This document shows, piece by piece, positions 1 to 6,931 of a stretch of DNA of 15,971 nucleotides. The stretch lies in contig JAAFHQ010000039.1 in assembly GCA_013298445.1 (NCBI GenBank), forward strand, positions 1-15,971, written 5' to 3'. Below the pieces are notes generated by a model that was given only the letters and a program-made list of their open reading frames with translations, had not been told where the DNA came from and did no database searches. This stretch comes from Chitinophagales bacterium. Lineage in GTDB: Bacteria > Bacteroidota > Bacteroidia > Chitinophagales > Saprospiraceae. Positions within the stretch are counted from its first letter, which is position 1. Each line of letters begins with the position of its first letter. A program made the translations under genes and the position numbers.

Positions 1-645
1 GTTGCACTCCATCGTTTTGTAGTGCTGTCCTTGCTCGTCAAAAAACTTGAGTGGGCCATGTTCATTGTCTCCATCTTTGTAAGTACCTTCTACACTCATC
101 TGACCATTGAGATGGTATTCCTTAAAAGGCCCGTTTTCGGTGTTGTCTACAAAGAGCACCTCTTCTTTGAGTTGCCCATTTTCGTGGTATTGTAGCCACT
201 TGCCTTCAATTTTGTTGTCCTCGTAAGTGCACAATACTTTGAGCTGACCGCTGGGGTAGAAAGACTTGTAAGGCCCATCAAACACATCATTCAGGTAAGA
301 TTCAACAATCAAGGTATCCCCACTGGGGTAAAACAGGATCCGTTTTCCATTGAGTTTGTCGCTGCTGTAATGGGCCTCTTCCAGTTTCACACCTTTGGCA
401 GTGGTTTTAGTAAAGACCCCTTCTTTCAAACCATCGCTGTCTCGGCGAGAGAATTGAAGCAAATTTCCATCGGGATCAGTTTCTTCGACCGTTTCGAGCG
501 AGAACTCAGCTAAGGATTCTGTTGCTTCCTGGCTAGGTGAGCTTGTTTTTTTGTCGGAGTTCAAATCAGAATTGTTGTTGATACAAGCCACCATCAACAC
601 TCCAAGCAAACAAAGACATAACCCATGTTGAATTGAATTATACAT
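1..645 (-). CDS. MORN-repeat (YwqK-like) lipoprotein, C-terminus outside window
   Basis: Read from the sequence: an open frame of 215 codons from ATG at 645 to the window edge, so the 3' end is missing. The first 20 residues form a hydrophobic signal ending in LMVAC, a lipobox-like site with C21 as the likely lipidated cysteine. A polar, Ser/Asn/Glu-rich linker follows. From about residue 80 there are repeats of the type NGxxxxYxxxGxL (for example YPSGQLK, YHENGQLKEE, YHLNGQMSVEG), which is the MORN_2 / YwqK pattern. Such proteins are common in Bacteroidota; the repeat probably acts as a beta-hairpin scaffold and its precise job is unknown. The family is often labelled 'antitoxin' by homology to YwqK, but no toxin is seen here. 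The start lies one base after the ugd stop (TAG-T-ATG), so co-transcription and coupled translation are likely. Confidence 0.8.
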   Translation of the reverse strand, partial: MYNSIQHGLCLCLLGVLMVACINNNSDLNSDKKTSSPSQEATESLAEFSLETVEETDPDGNLLQFSRRDSDGLKEGVFTKTTAKGVKLEEAHYSSDKLNGKRILFYPSGDTLIVESYLNDVFDGPYKSFYPSGQLKVLCTYEDNKIEGKWLQYHENGQLKEEVLFVDNTENGPFKEYHLNGQMSVEGTYKDGDNEHGPLKFFDEQGQHYKTMECN

Positions 646-646
646 A

Positions 647-1972
647 CTACGCAGGTTTTTTTCCAACAATTTCGCGGCCAATACTATGGTAGTTAAACCC
701 GAGCTCAGCCATAACCTCTAGATCGTAAAGATTGCGACCATCAAAGATGATTTCACTTTTCATGAGTTCTTTCATCACCTGGAAGCTGGGCGTGCGGAAT
801 ACACTCCACTCCGTAATGATGGCCAGAGCATCAGCATTAATGAGCACTTCATACTGGTCCTTGCACAACTCAATGCGGTCGCCAAAATACCGCTGAATGT
901 TTTCCATCGCCTCTGGATCAAAGGCTTTAACGGTCGCCCCAGCCTCCAACAATGATTCGATGGTGTACAGCGCAGGCGCTTCCCGAATGTCATCCGTATT
1001 GGGTTTGAAAGCCAGGCCCCAAACACCAATGGTTCGCCCGCTGAGCTTATCCCCAAAATAGGCTTTGATTTTGTCGGCCAAGGTGTAGCGTTGTTTGTCA
1101 TTTACGCCCATCACGGCATTGAGGATGTTAAAATCGTAGGCAAAATCGTTGGCCGTTTTAGCCAAGGCTTGTACGTCTTTTGGGAAACAACTACCGCCAT
1201 AGCCTACTCCTGGAAACAAAAACCGTTTGCCAATGCGCGAATCACTCCCCATACCCATACGCACCATATCGACGTTTGCACCTACTCTTTCGCACAAGTT
1301 CGCAATTTCGTTCATAAAGGAAATCCGGGTAGCCAGGTAAGAGTTGGCAGCGTATTTAGTCATTTCTGCCGAACGCTCGTCCATAAAATAAATAGGGTTG
1401 CCCTGCCGCACAAAGGGCTCGTACAGTTGTTTCATTATTTTACGCGCTCTTTCGGAATTAGTACCTATGACTACCCGATCAGGCTTTAAAAAGTCCTCAA
1501 CGGCTACCCCTTCGCGCAAAAACTCGGGATTTGAAACTACGTCAAAAAGGTTTTCGCTGGCATGCTCAGCAATAATGGCGTGAACCTTTTCGGCGGTACC
1601 TACCGGAACTGTACTTTTGTCGATGATAACCTTGTAGTCCTTGATCAGGAGGGATAGTTGTTTGGCAACGCCCATGATGTAGGACAAATCAGCGGATCCG
1701 TCTTCACCAGGAGGAGTTGGCAACGCCAAAAATATGATCTGTGCTGCATCAACAGCCTCTTTTAAGTCAGTAGTAAATTTCAAACGGCCTTGTTTGGTGT
1801 TTCGTTCAAACAAAATTTCCAGACCAGGTTCATAAATGGTTATTTCGCCACTGCGCAGTTTTTCAACTTTGTTAACATCAATGTCAACACAGATTACGTT
1901 GTTTCCGGTTTCAGCAAAACAAGTTCCTGTAACCAAACCAACATAACCTGTACCAATAACAGCTAAATTCAT
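647..1972 (-). CDS. ugd: UDP-glucose 6-dehydrogenase
   Basis: Oxidises UDP-glucose to UDP-glucuronate with two NAD+ in the cytoplasm, supplying acidic sugars for exopolysaccharide or envelope glycans. The 441-residue protein has the usual length. It shows the N-terminal Rossmann motif GTGYVGL (residues 7-13), the EFLREG segment, the central helix with MTKYAANSYLATRISFMNE (catalytic-type Lys206 and Asn210), and the active-site GYGGSCFPKD with the nucleophile Cys262. The GGSC form marks the Ugd branch; the WbpA/UDP-GlcNAc dehydrogenase branch usually has GGHCIP. A longer frame starting at 1993 exists, but the start at 1972 (MNLAVIGTG) places the Rossmann strand at the N-terminus as in homologues. 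A TAATTTTG -7 motif lies 18 bases upstream. The MORN lipoprotein gene follows after one base. Confidence 0.95.
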   Translation of the reverse strand: MNLAVIGTGYVGLVTGTCFAETGNNVICVDIDVNKVEKLRSGEITIYEPGLEILFERNTKQGRLKFTTDLKEAVDAAQIIFLALPTPPGEDGSADLSYIMGVAKQLSLLIKDYKVIIDKSTVPVGTAEKVHAIIAEHASENLFDVVSNPEFLREGVAVEDFLKPDRVVIGTNSERARKIMKQLYEPFVRQGNPIYFMDERSAEMTKYAANSYLATRISFMNEIANLCERVGANVDMVRMGMGSDSRIGKRFLFPGVGYGGSCFPKDVQALAKTANDFAYDFNILNAVMGVNDKQRYTLADKIKAYFGDKLSGRTIGVWGLAFKPNTDDIREAPALYTIESLLEAGATVKAFDPEAMENIQRYFGDRIELCKDQYEVLINADALAIITEWSVFRTPSFQVMKELMKSEIIFDGRNLYDLEVMAELGFNYHSIGREIVGKKPA

Positions 1973-1990
1973 TTTTTTCGGTTTTAAACG

Positions 1991-1998
1991 CAAAATTA
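1991..1998 (-). promoter_or_regulatory. Bacteroidota -7 promoter element for ugd
   Basis: The minus strand reads TAATTTTG, a full match to TAnnTTTG, followed by CG. It predicts transcription starting roughly 15 bases before the ugd ATG. No convincing TTG -33 element is seen at the usual spacing, so the call rests on the -7 motif and position alone. Confidence 0.45.
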
Positions 1999-2091
1999 CG
2001 GCTTATCCCGTATACCTTTTTTCACTAAACTCAAAAAGTCAAAAACGATTGCCTCATATCTGACAAAAACTTTGATAGCAAAAATTATCAT

Positions 2092-2110
2092 TCGTTAGGA
2101 AAGCTAACGA
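2092..2110. promoter_or_regulatory. Inverted repeat TCGTTAG-N5-CTAACGA, candidate operator
   Basis: A perfect 7-base inverted repeat around a 5-base spacer (GAAAG) lies in the divergent ugd/thioredoxin spacer, about 15 bases upstream of the TTACTTTG motif of the plus-strand gene. That position would overlap the -33 region. It has the size of a dimeric repressor or activator site, but no regulator gene is adjacent. It could also be a small transcript hairpin. Confidence 0.35.
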
Positions 2111-2124
2111 CTCAAAATTTTGCG

Positions 2125-2132
2125 TTACTTTG
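2125..2132 (+). promoter_or_regulatory. Putative -7 element for the thioredoxin-fold gene
   Basis: TTACTTTG followed by CGG, one mismatch (second base) from TAnnTTTG, lies about 80 bases upstream of the ATG at 2214. The spacer has no Shine-Dalgarno-like sequence. Confidence 0.35.
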
Positions 2133-2213
2133 CGGTATACCCCACCTTTATGAGCTTAGTTGAGCTCAATCCATAAAACGAACGCCTATTCACCACTGTA
2201 AGCAGAAACACCT

Positions 2214-2846
2214 ATGCAACACGTTGATCAAGCTATTCTCAAAAAGTCCATTGGCTATGGAGAATACCATGCTTTGATAGAGGAGATTTTGTCCCAAAAT
2301 CATTATTTGGCACTTAAAAGTATTGAAAACGACATCCACGACACCCGTCTGAATCTGATCCGGATGGAGCGTTTGGACAAAACCGCGCGGATGACTGCCC
2401 AAACCCGCTTGCAAATAGCTGCCATTCATACTCCTTTGATTTGGCTTACTATGACCGAGGTTTGGTGCGGAGATGCGGCTCAAATTGTTCCTACTATTCA
2501 AAAAATGGCTGCTTTAAACGATAAAATTGAGCACCGTTTGGTTTTTAGAGATCAACATCCTGAGTTGATGGCTGCTTTTTTAACCAAGGGAACCAGTTCC
2601 ATTCCACTCACCATTATCCTCAACAAAGAATCCTTAAAAGTGCTGGGACATTGGGGCCCACGACCACAAGAGTTGCAAGCATTTGTTTTGGAAAACCTGC
2701 AAAACCTGAATAAAATCAAAGATGAGCAAGAGTATAAAATGCTCAATACCGATTTTTTAACCAAGGTTCAACGTTGGTACGCAAAGGATAAAACCTACAG
2801 CACTCAAAAAGAATTCTTGGATGTATTGAAAAAAATGAACGCCTAG
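2214..2846 (+). CDS. Thioredoxin-fold family protein with a single active-site cysteine (WCGDA)
   Basis: A 210-residue protein with no signal peptide, so probably cytoplasmic. A charged helical N-terminal part (residues 1-70) precedes a thioredoxin-like core. Strand LIWLTMTEVWCGDA contains the redox-site position (Cys85), and TSSIPLTII carries the conserved cis-proline (Pro131). It resembles the Thioredoxin_9-type proteins of Bacteroidota and Firmicutes. Cys85 is the only cysteine in the chain; the resolving position of the CxxC motif is Ala88, so a classical dithiol reaction within one monomer is not possible. It may act as a monothiol enzyme, use bacillithiol or another partner thiol, or serve as a binding fold. 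The C-terminal 40 residues are Lys-rich and helical. Transcribed divergently from ugd and convergent with the porZ-like gene, whose stop lies 23 bases away. Confidence 0.8.
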   Translation: MQHVDQAILKKSIGYGEYHALIEEILSQNHYLALKSIENDIHDTRLNLIRMERLDKTARMTAQTRLQIAAIHTPLIWLTMTEVWCGDAAQIVPTIQKMAALNDKIEHRLVFRDQHPELMAAFLTKGTSSIPLTIILNKESLKVLGHWGPRPQELQAFVLENLQNLNKIKDEQEYKMLNTDFLTKVQRWYAKDKTYSTQKEFLDVLKKMNA

Positions 2847-2869
2847 TGCATTAACTAAGAAGGCTCACT

Positions 2870-5230
2870 CTAGTTGTCGTGTAAAACTACAATTTTACCC
2901 GTTGCAGTGCTGGGTTTTCCAAATCCGGCTTCACGGGGATTGCTGGAGCTAAACACCAGATAGATTCCGGATTGTACCCTGCGCCCGAGGTAGTCGCGAC
3001 CATCCCAGATGGCTTGCCCACCGAGTGCGCGGGTTTCATACACCAAATTTCCAGCCACATCTGTAATTTTTACGGCAGCGTCACGGGCCAGCCCCCGAAT
3101 GGCGATGGGGCCGTCGTAGTCTGGCCGAACTGGATTAGGGTAAACTTTGAGGGCGGCATTGTGCACTTTTCCTCCCTCTACCGCATCACTTTGTAACACG
3201 ATTATGCCACTTTCAGTACCAATAAAAACTTCGCCTGTTTTGGGGTTGACCACAATGTCTAAAATAGCATTGTTCAAAAGTGGAGAATTCAGGGTAGTAA
3301 AATGTGACAATTGATCGCGGCCACTAGGGGAAAGAACAAAAACGCCATTGCGGGTACCCACCCATTTGCGATTGGCACCATCAACCGCGATGGTGGTTAC
3401 TACTTCGGTTTCCAATAAGTAAGCACCCAGGCCATTGATGATTTCCACTACCCGACGAGTACCCCGGCAGTTTTCGTCAAAGGCATTCGAGCCACATTCA
3501 AAAATGACCACCCCTTCACCCGTACCAACCCATACGTCACCGTCGAGGTCTACAGCCAGGCAATTGACCTGATTGGTTTGTAACTCGCTGTTGGCAGTGG
3601 TGAATACCCGACAACGATTATCCGCATCGTCCTCCAGTTTGCCTGAATCAAATACAATCAAGCCAGCAGAGTTCGAACTGGAACAAAACCATTTATAACC
3701 ATTCTGATCCACGGCTACCTGGTGCAGTGATGTGACCCCGCATGAAGGTCGAAAACTCTTCCATTTTCCATCCTTGGTGAGTACCGAAATCGGATTGGCT
3801 GCCAGGTGATTGGCCACCCAGAGGTTTTCTTCGGCATCAAAAGCTAGGCCGCTGACCCGGGTGCGGGCGGCATCACCCACGGTATTGTTGAGGGTAGAAT
3901 TTTTTTCATTGAACAGGGTGAATTTATCTCCATTCAGTTCTACCAGCCCTTCATAAAAAGACCCGATGTACACTTTATTGTTGCTGGGATGCGGGGCAAT
4001 GGTCATCACATCGGTGAGGTCATCCTGAAGGTCATTGGCATTTTCTCCACGCAGATAAGGCGCATTAAAGCGGGTGAATACATTCCATTGGCCGTCAATA
4101 TAAGAAGCAAAACCATCCGAACGATTGAGGTAACTAAAGGTCCGATTGACGCCTCCGGTAGCCAACCACAGTTCCTGGTCGCGCACGGCCATTTCCCATA
4201 CCTTGTCGGAAAAAGGGGAATTGAACACGTAATTGCGGCAATTGGCGTCTTTTAAACTATTGAGCACCCGAAACTCCATCCACTCATCCCCCATCCAGAT
4301 GCGCCCTCCTTGATCTTCTACCGCATAGTTAGGGATGCCCATACAAGCACTACTCGCCTCTTGGCGCGTGCCATTGACATCAAAAGCCACCAGGGCTCCC
4401 CGGTCACAATTGCTTTGACAACGATAACCAACCAGCAAATTTTTGCCCTCGGCACTCAAATATTGGATAGAAAAACCCGCACGAGTATACATCAAGGCCG
4501 GGCGAGCAGCCTCCATGCGGTACAAACTGCGGTTGATGTCGAAATACAATGTATTGTTGAATACGGTAATGGCCTTAGACTCGTAAGAAGCTGGAAATCC
4601 AGACTCGGGGCCTAAAAAATGCCAATTGCTGAAATTTTGTAAGTTGGGTTCAGTAAGGGCCACCCTATAAATCCCTCCTTCTGTAGCAGCATAAATAAAT
4701 CCTTCAAAACTTACTGCACCATAAACATCCAACCCGGTAAAAGTAGAAAAGGAAAATTCCCGCTTGTTGAGGTTGAGCCGAGACAAGCCATAATTGCCAC
4801 AAACAAACACATTGTCGGTATTTTCAACATTGATGGCGTGTACAATTTTGTCTCCCACAAAATTGCTGAAATTGGTGATCTGGTTGAGGGTAAAAACGGG
4901 CCCAGTTTCTGGCACTACATCGATCACACTGTTGTCGTAGAGCACCAATAAGGATTTACTGCCAGTAACATAGGTCAAAATTTTAGCTTTGGTATTGCTC
5001 AGTCCATGTACCCGACTGATCTCCTCGAGGGAAAAATCTGTCTTGTCAATGACCAGGATGGATTGTTCGGCAGCATAATAAACCTTATCGCTGCTTTGGG
5101 TGACAAAACGCCCAGTACGTAAAGGCAACATCGACCGCCATTGACCAATGGCCAAAGTGCTGGTATCGATTTGGGCCTGGAGCCCGGACAGCAACAAAAG
5201 AAAAAAGAGGAGTAGGATGGTATGGCGCAT
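2870..5230 (-). CDS. porZ: PorZ-like beta-propeller protein with T9SS C-terminal domain
   Basis: A 786-residue secreted protein. The signal peptide MRHTILLLFFLLLLSGLQAQ has a likely cut after LQA. The bulk consists of beta-propeller blades of the two-component-regulator-sensor type (repeated VYYAAE, LWVANH, VWVGTGEGVVIF, KWVGTRNGVFVL, VFIGTESGIIVL segments), enough for two propellers. The last 93 residues (from LKVYPNPVRP, residue 694) form a type IX sorting-like Ig domain with IKITDxxGNLVY-type and SGIYLV strands. Length, the first-propeller signature (LLVLYDNSVIDVV, GIYRV) and this C-terminus match PorZ of Porphyromonas, a 776-residue surface protein that brings A-LPS to the PorU sortase complex. 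The frame is open upstream to 5362 through a repeat element, but the signal peptide fixes the start at 5230. Last gene of the uppS-nadD-porZ run. It could instead be a generic propeller T9SS cargo. Confidence 0.7.
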   Translation of the reverse strand: MRHTILLLFFLLLLSGLQAQIDTSTLAIGQWRSMLPLRTGRFVTQSSDKVYYAAEQSILVIDKTDFSLEEISRVHGLSNTKAKILTYVTGSKSLLVLYDNSVIDVVPETGPVFTLNQITNFSNFVGDKIVHAINVENTDNVFVCGNYGLSRLNLNKREFSFSTFTGLDVYGAVSFEGFIYAATEGGIYRVALTEPNLQNFSNWHFLGPESGFPASYESKAITVFNNTLYFDINRSLYRMEAARPALMYTRAGFSIQYLSAEGKNLLVGYRCQSNCDRGALVAFDVNGTRQEASSACMGIPNYAVEDQGGRIWMGDEWMEFRVLNSLKDANCRNYVFNSPFSDKVWEMAVRDQELWLATGGVNRTFSYLNRSDGFASYIDGQWNVFTRFNAPYLRGENANDLQDDLTDVMTIAPHPSNNKVYIGSFYEGLVELNGDKFTLFNEKNSTLNNTVGDAARTRVSGLAFDAEENLWVANHLAANPISVLTKDGKWKSFRPSCGVTSLHQVAVDQNGYKWFCSSSNSAGLIVFDSGKLEDDADNRCRVFTTANSELQTNQVNCLAVDLDGDVWVGTGEGVVIFECGSNAFDENCRGTRRVVEIINGLGAYLLETEVVTTIAVDGANRKWVGTRNGVFVLSPSGRDQLSHFTTLNSPLLNNAILDIVVNPKTGEVFIGTESGIIVLQSDAVEGGKVHNAALKVYPNPVRPDYDGPIAIRGLARDAAVKITDVAGNLVYETRALGGQAIWDGRDYLGRRVQSGIYLVFSSSNPREAGFGKPSTATGKIVVLHDN

Positions 5231-5237
5231 AGGTATA

Positions 5238-5364
5238 GTTGAGAGGTTGAGAAGGTTGAGGGAGGTTGAGAAGGTTGAGGCTACCGCGAGCGGCTTAGAC
5301 AAGGACAGTGTCAAAATCGCTCGCGGTAGCCTCAACCTTCTCAACCTTCTCAACTTTCTCAACC
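5238..5364 (-). repeat. Structured intergenic repeat, copy A (9-base repeat arms, conserved core)
   Basis: This fills the nadD-porZ spacer. On the plus strand the left arm is tandem GTTGAG(A)AG units (5238-5279) and the right arm the inverted units CTTCTCAAC (5331-5364). Between them is the core GCTACCGCGAGCG (5280-5292), a 25-base loop, and CGCTCGCGGTAGC (5318-5330). Bases 5263-5292 pair perfectly with 5318-5347, a 30-bp stem. Read on the minus strand (the mRNA strand of nadD-porZ), the element begins 9 bases after the nadD stop codon and ends 7 bases before the porZ ATG. It is homologous over its full length to copy B at 11504-11610. Confidence 0.9.
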
Positions 5365-5373
5365 TGCTTTACA

Positions 5374-5985
5374 TTATTCTTTAACCCGACTTTTTTTGTA
5401 CAATCCACTACTTTCCAGGTATTTCAGTACGGGTTCAGTAACCAAATATTGAATGGGCAAATCAGTAGCGAGGCATTCGCGAATGTAGCTGGCCGAGATT
5501 TGCATTTGTGGTACTTGATCAAACACTTTGATCTGGGGATGGTTTGCCAGCTCCCCCAACTCATATTCAGGTCGATGGTAGACGTAGATTTCAAAATCGC
5601 GCAAAATCAAATCGTAATTTTTCCATTTAGGCAAAGTAGGCAAATTATCTCCGCCCATGATGAGCACAAACTGTTTGTCCGGGTGCCGTTCGCGCAAATA
5701 AGCCAGGGTATCGATGGTGTAGGAGGGTTGCGGCAGCGAAAACTCGATGTCGCTGGCTCGTAGTTTGAGGTTATCATCGATGGCCAGGCGCACCAGGTGC
5801 AAACGATCTTGATCCCTAGCCAGTGACTGTTTCTGTTTGAGCGGATTTTGCGGCGAAACCACCAGCCATACTTCTTTCAAATCCGTTTGGGTCGCCATGT
5901 AGTTGGCTATGATCAGGTGGCCAACGTGAATGGGATTGAAGGATCCAAAAAAAAGCCCAATTTTTGTAGGATTACGGGTACTCAT
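5374..5985 (-). CDS. nadD: Nicotinate-nucleotide adenylyltransferase
   Basis: Adenylates nicotinate mononucleotide to deamido-NAD, the shared step of de novo and salvage NAD synthesis, in the cytoplasm. The 203-residue protein has the nucleotidyltransferase motif GSFNPIHVGH (residues 14-23, with His20 and His23 of the HxGH signature) and the second signature ISASYIRE near residue 165, the counterpart of SSTxIR. VVSPQNPLKQ and MGGDNL are typical NadD substrate-binding segments. The start at 5985 gives the expected short lead into the first beta strand. The gene lies 41 bases downstream of uppS and is followed by repeat copy A and the porZ-like gene, so the three are probably one transcript. 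Confidence 0.93.
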   Translation of the reverse strand: MSTRNPTKIGLFFGSFNPIHVGHLIIANYMATQTDLKEVWLVVSPQNPLKQKQSLARDQDRLHLVRLAIDDNLKLRASDIEFSLPQPSYTIDTLAYLRERHPDKQFVLIMGGDNLPTLPKWKNYDLILRDFEIYVYHRPEYELGELANHPQIKVFDQVPQMQISASYIRECLATDLPIQYLVTEPVLKYLESSGLYKKSRVKE

Positions 5986-6026
5986 TGTATAATCTGATTC
6001 GAGATGGCCTGAAATCGTTGCCTCGT

Positions 6027-6767
6027 TTAACCCACTTGTTCACTGATTTTCCCGAATCTACGCTCCCGGTTTTGAAAGTCAATAATGGCTTGGAAAAATT
6101 GTTCTTTGTGAAAATCAGGCCACATGGTGGGGGTGAAATAAAACTCGGCATAAGCCAACTGCCACAGCAAAAAATTGCTGAGTCGGTTTTCTCCACTCGT
6201 ACGGATCAACAACTCGGGATCGGGGATACCTCGGGTAGACAAAGCATTTGTGAAGCTCGTTTCATTGATGTCTTCCAGGTTCATTTTTCCATCCTTAACG
6301 AGGGCCGCCATTTGCCGTGTCGCCTCCAGGATTTCCCACTTGGCGCTGTAGTTTAGGGCTAAAACCAGGGTCATTCTGGTATTGGTGCTGGTATTGGCTA
6401 TTCCTTCCAACAAGGCTCGATAAGTACTGCTGGGTAATTTGCTCAGGTCGCCAATGGCTTCCAGGCGGATATTGTTTTTATTGAGTGTAGAGATTTCTTT
6501 GTGTAAAGTATCGACCAATAAGGTCATTAAAGCATCTACTTCGAACTTTGGTCGGCCCCAATTTTCGGTCGAAAAGGCATATAGGGTCAAATATTTTATA
6601 CCCAACTCTGCGGCTGCTTCGGTTGTTTCTCGCACTGCTTTGACCCCATTGCGGTGCCCAAATACCCTGGCTTGTCCATGCTGCTTGGCCCATCGCCCAT
6701 TTCCATCCATGATGATCGCAATGTGCTTTGGCAAGCGATCAGTATCAATCAGTTGTTTCAAGTCCAT
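6027..6767 (-). CDS. uppS: Isoprenyl (undecaprenyl) diphosphate synthase
   Basis: Condenses farnesyl diphosphate with isopentenyl diphosphate units to make the C55 carrier lipid for peptidoglycan and envelope glycans. The 246-residue cis-prenyltransferase shows every family signature: HIAIIMDGNGRWA with the Mg-binding Asp21, FGHRNG, the FSTENWGRP box, and the C-terminal RTSGENRLSNFLLWQLAYAE with its diphosphate-binding Arg residues. MDLKQLIDTDRLPKH is the standard start. In many Bacteroidota uppS precedes bamA; here it precedes nadD. A perfect TACTTTTG -7 motif ends four bases before the ATG, so the mRNA may have almost no leader. Confidence 0.95.
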   Translation of the reverse strand: MDLKQLIDTDRLPKHIAIIMDGNGRWAKQHGQARVFGHRNGVKAVRETTEAAAELGIKYLTLYAFSTENWGRPKFEVDALMTLLVDTLHKEISTLNKNNIRLEAIGDLSKLPSSTYRALLEGIANTSTNTRMTLVLALNYSAKWEILEATRQMAALVKDGKMNLEDINETSFTNALSTRGIPDPELLIRTSGENRLSNFLLWQLAYAEFYFTPTMWPDFHKEQFFQAIIDFQNRERRFGKISEQVG

Positions 6768-6771
6768 CTTG

Positions 6772-6779
6772 CAAAAGTA
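6772..6779 (-). promoter_or_regulatory. -7 promoter element at the uppS start
   Basis: The minus strand reads TACTTTTG, an exact TAnnTTTG match, then CAAG, then ATG. With the usual distance from -7 to the start site, transcription would begin at or next to the A of the ATG. No clear -33 TTG is seen at 19-21 bases upstream. Confidence 0.45.
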
Positions 6780-6811
6780 AAAAGAAATGCTTGGTTTTTA
6801 AATTCATATGA

Positions 6812-6836
6812 TGTGGCATTTCCTTATCTTGCCACA
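6812..6836. promoter_or_regulatory. Inverted repeat TGTGGCA-N11-TGCCACA in the uppS/pepF-like spacer
   Basis: A perfect 7-base inverted repeat with an 11-base AT-rich spacer sits in the 164-base divergent region between uppS and the M3 peptidase gene, about 33 bases upstream of the uppS -7 motif. It could be an operator for either gene or a weak hairpin. There is no other support. Confidence 0.3.
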
Positions 6837-6931
6837 AAAATATACTAAGTAGAAACGCGCTCCAATTTTTTATCACCAGAACCGTTTATTTGCAGAAGTT
6901 TTGTAAATAAGAACAACAACGCTGATCAACC

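Noticed and set aside
1..645. Toxin-antitoxin module based on the YwqK 'antitoxin' label
   Set aside because: The protein has a lipoprotein signal and MORN-type repeats, and no toxin-like gene is next to it within the window.
647..1972. WbpA-type UDP-GlcNAc dehydrogenase for A-LPS linker sugar, which would pair neatly with PorZ
   Set aside because: The active site reads GGSCFPKD, the UDP-glucose dehydrogenase form; WbpA-type enzymes normally show GGHCIP. The ugd call is better supported.
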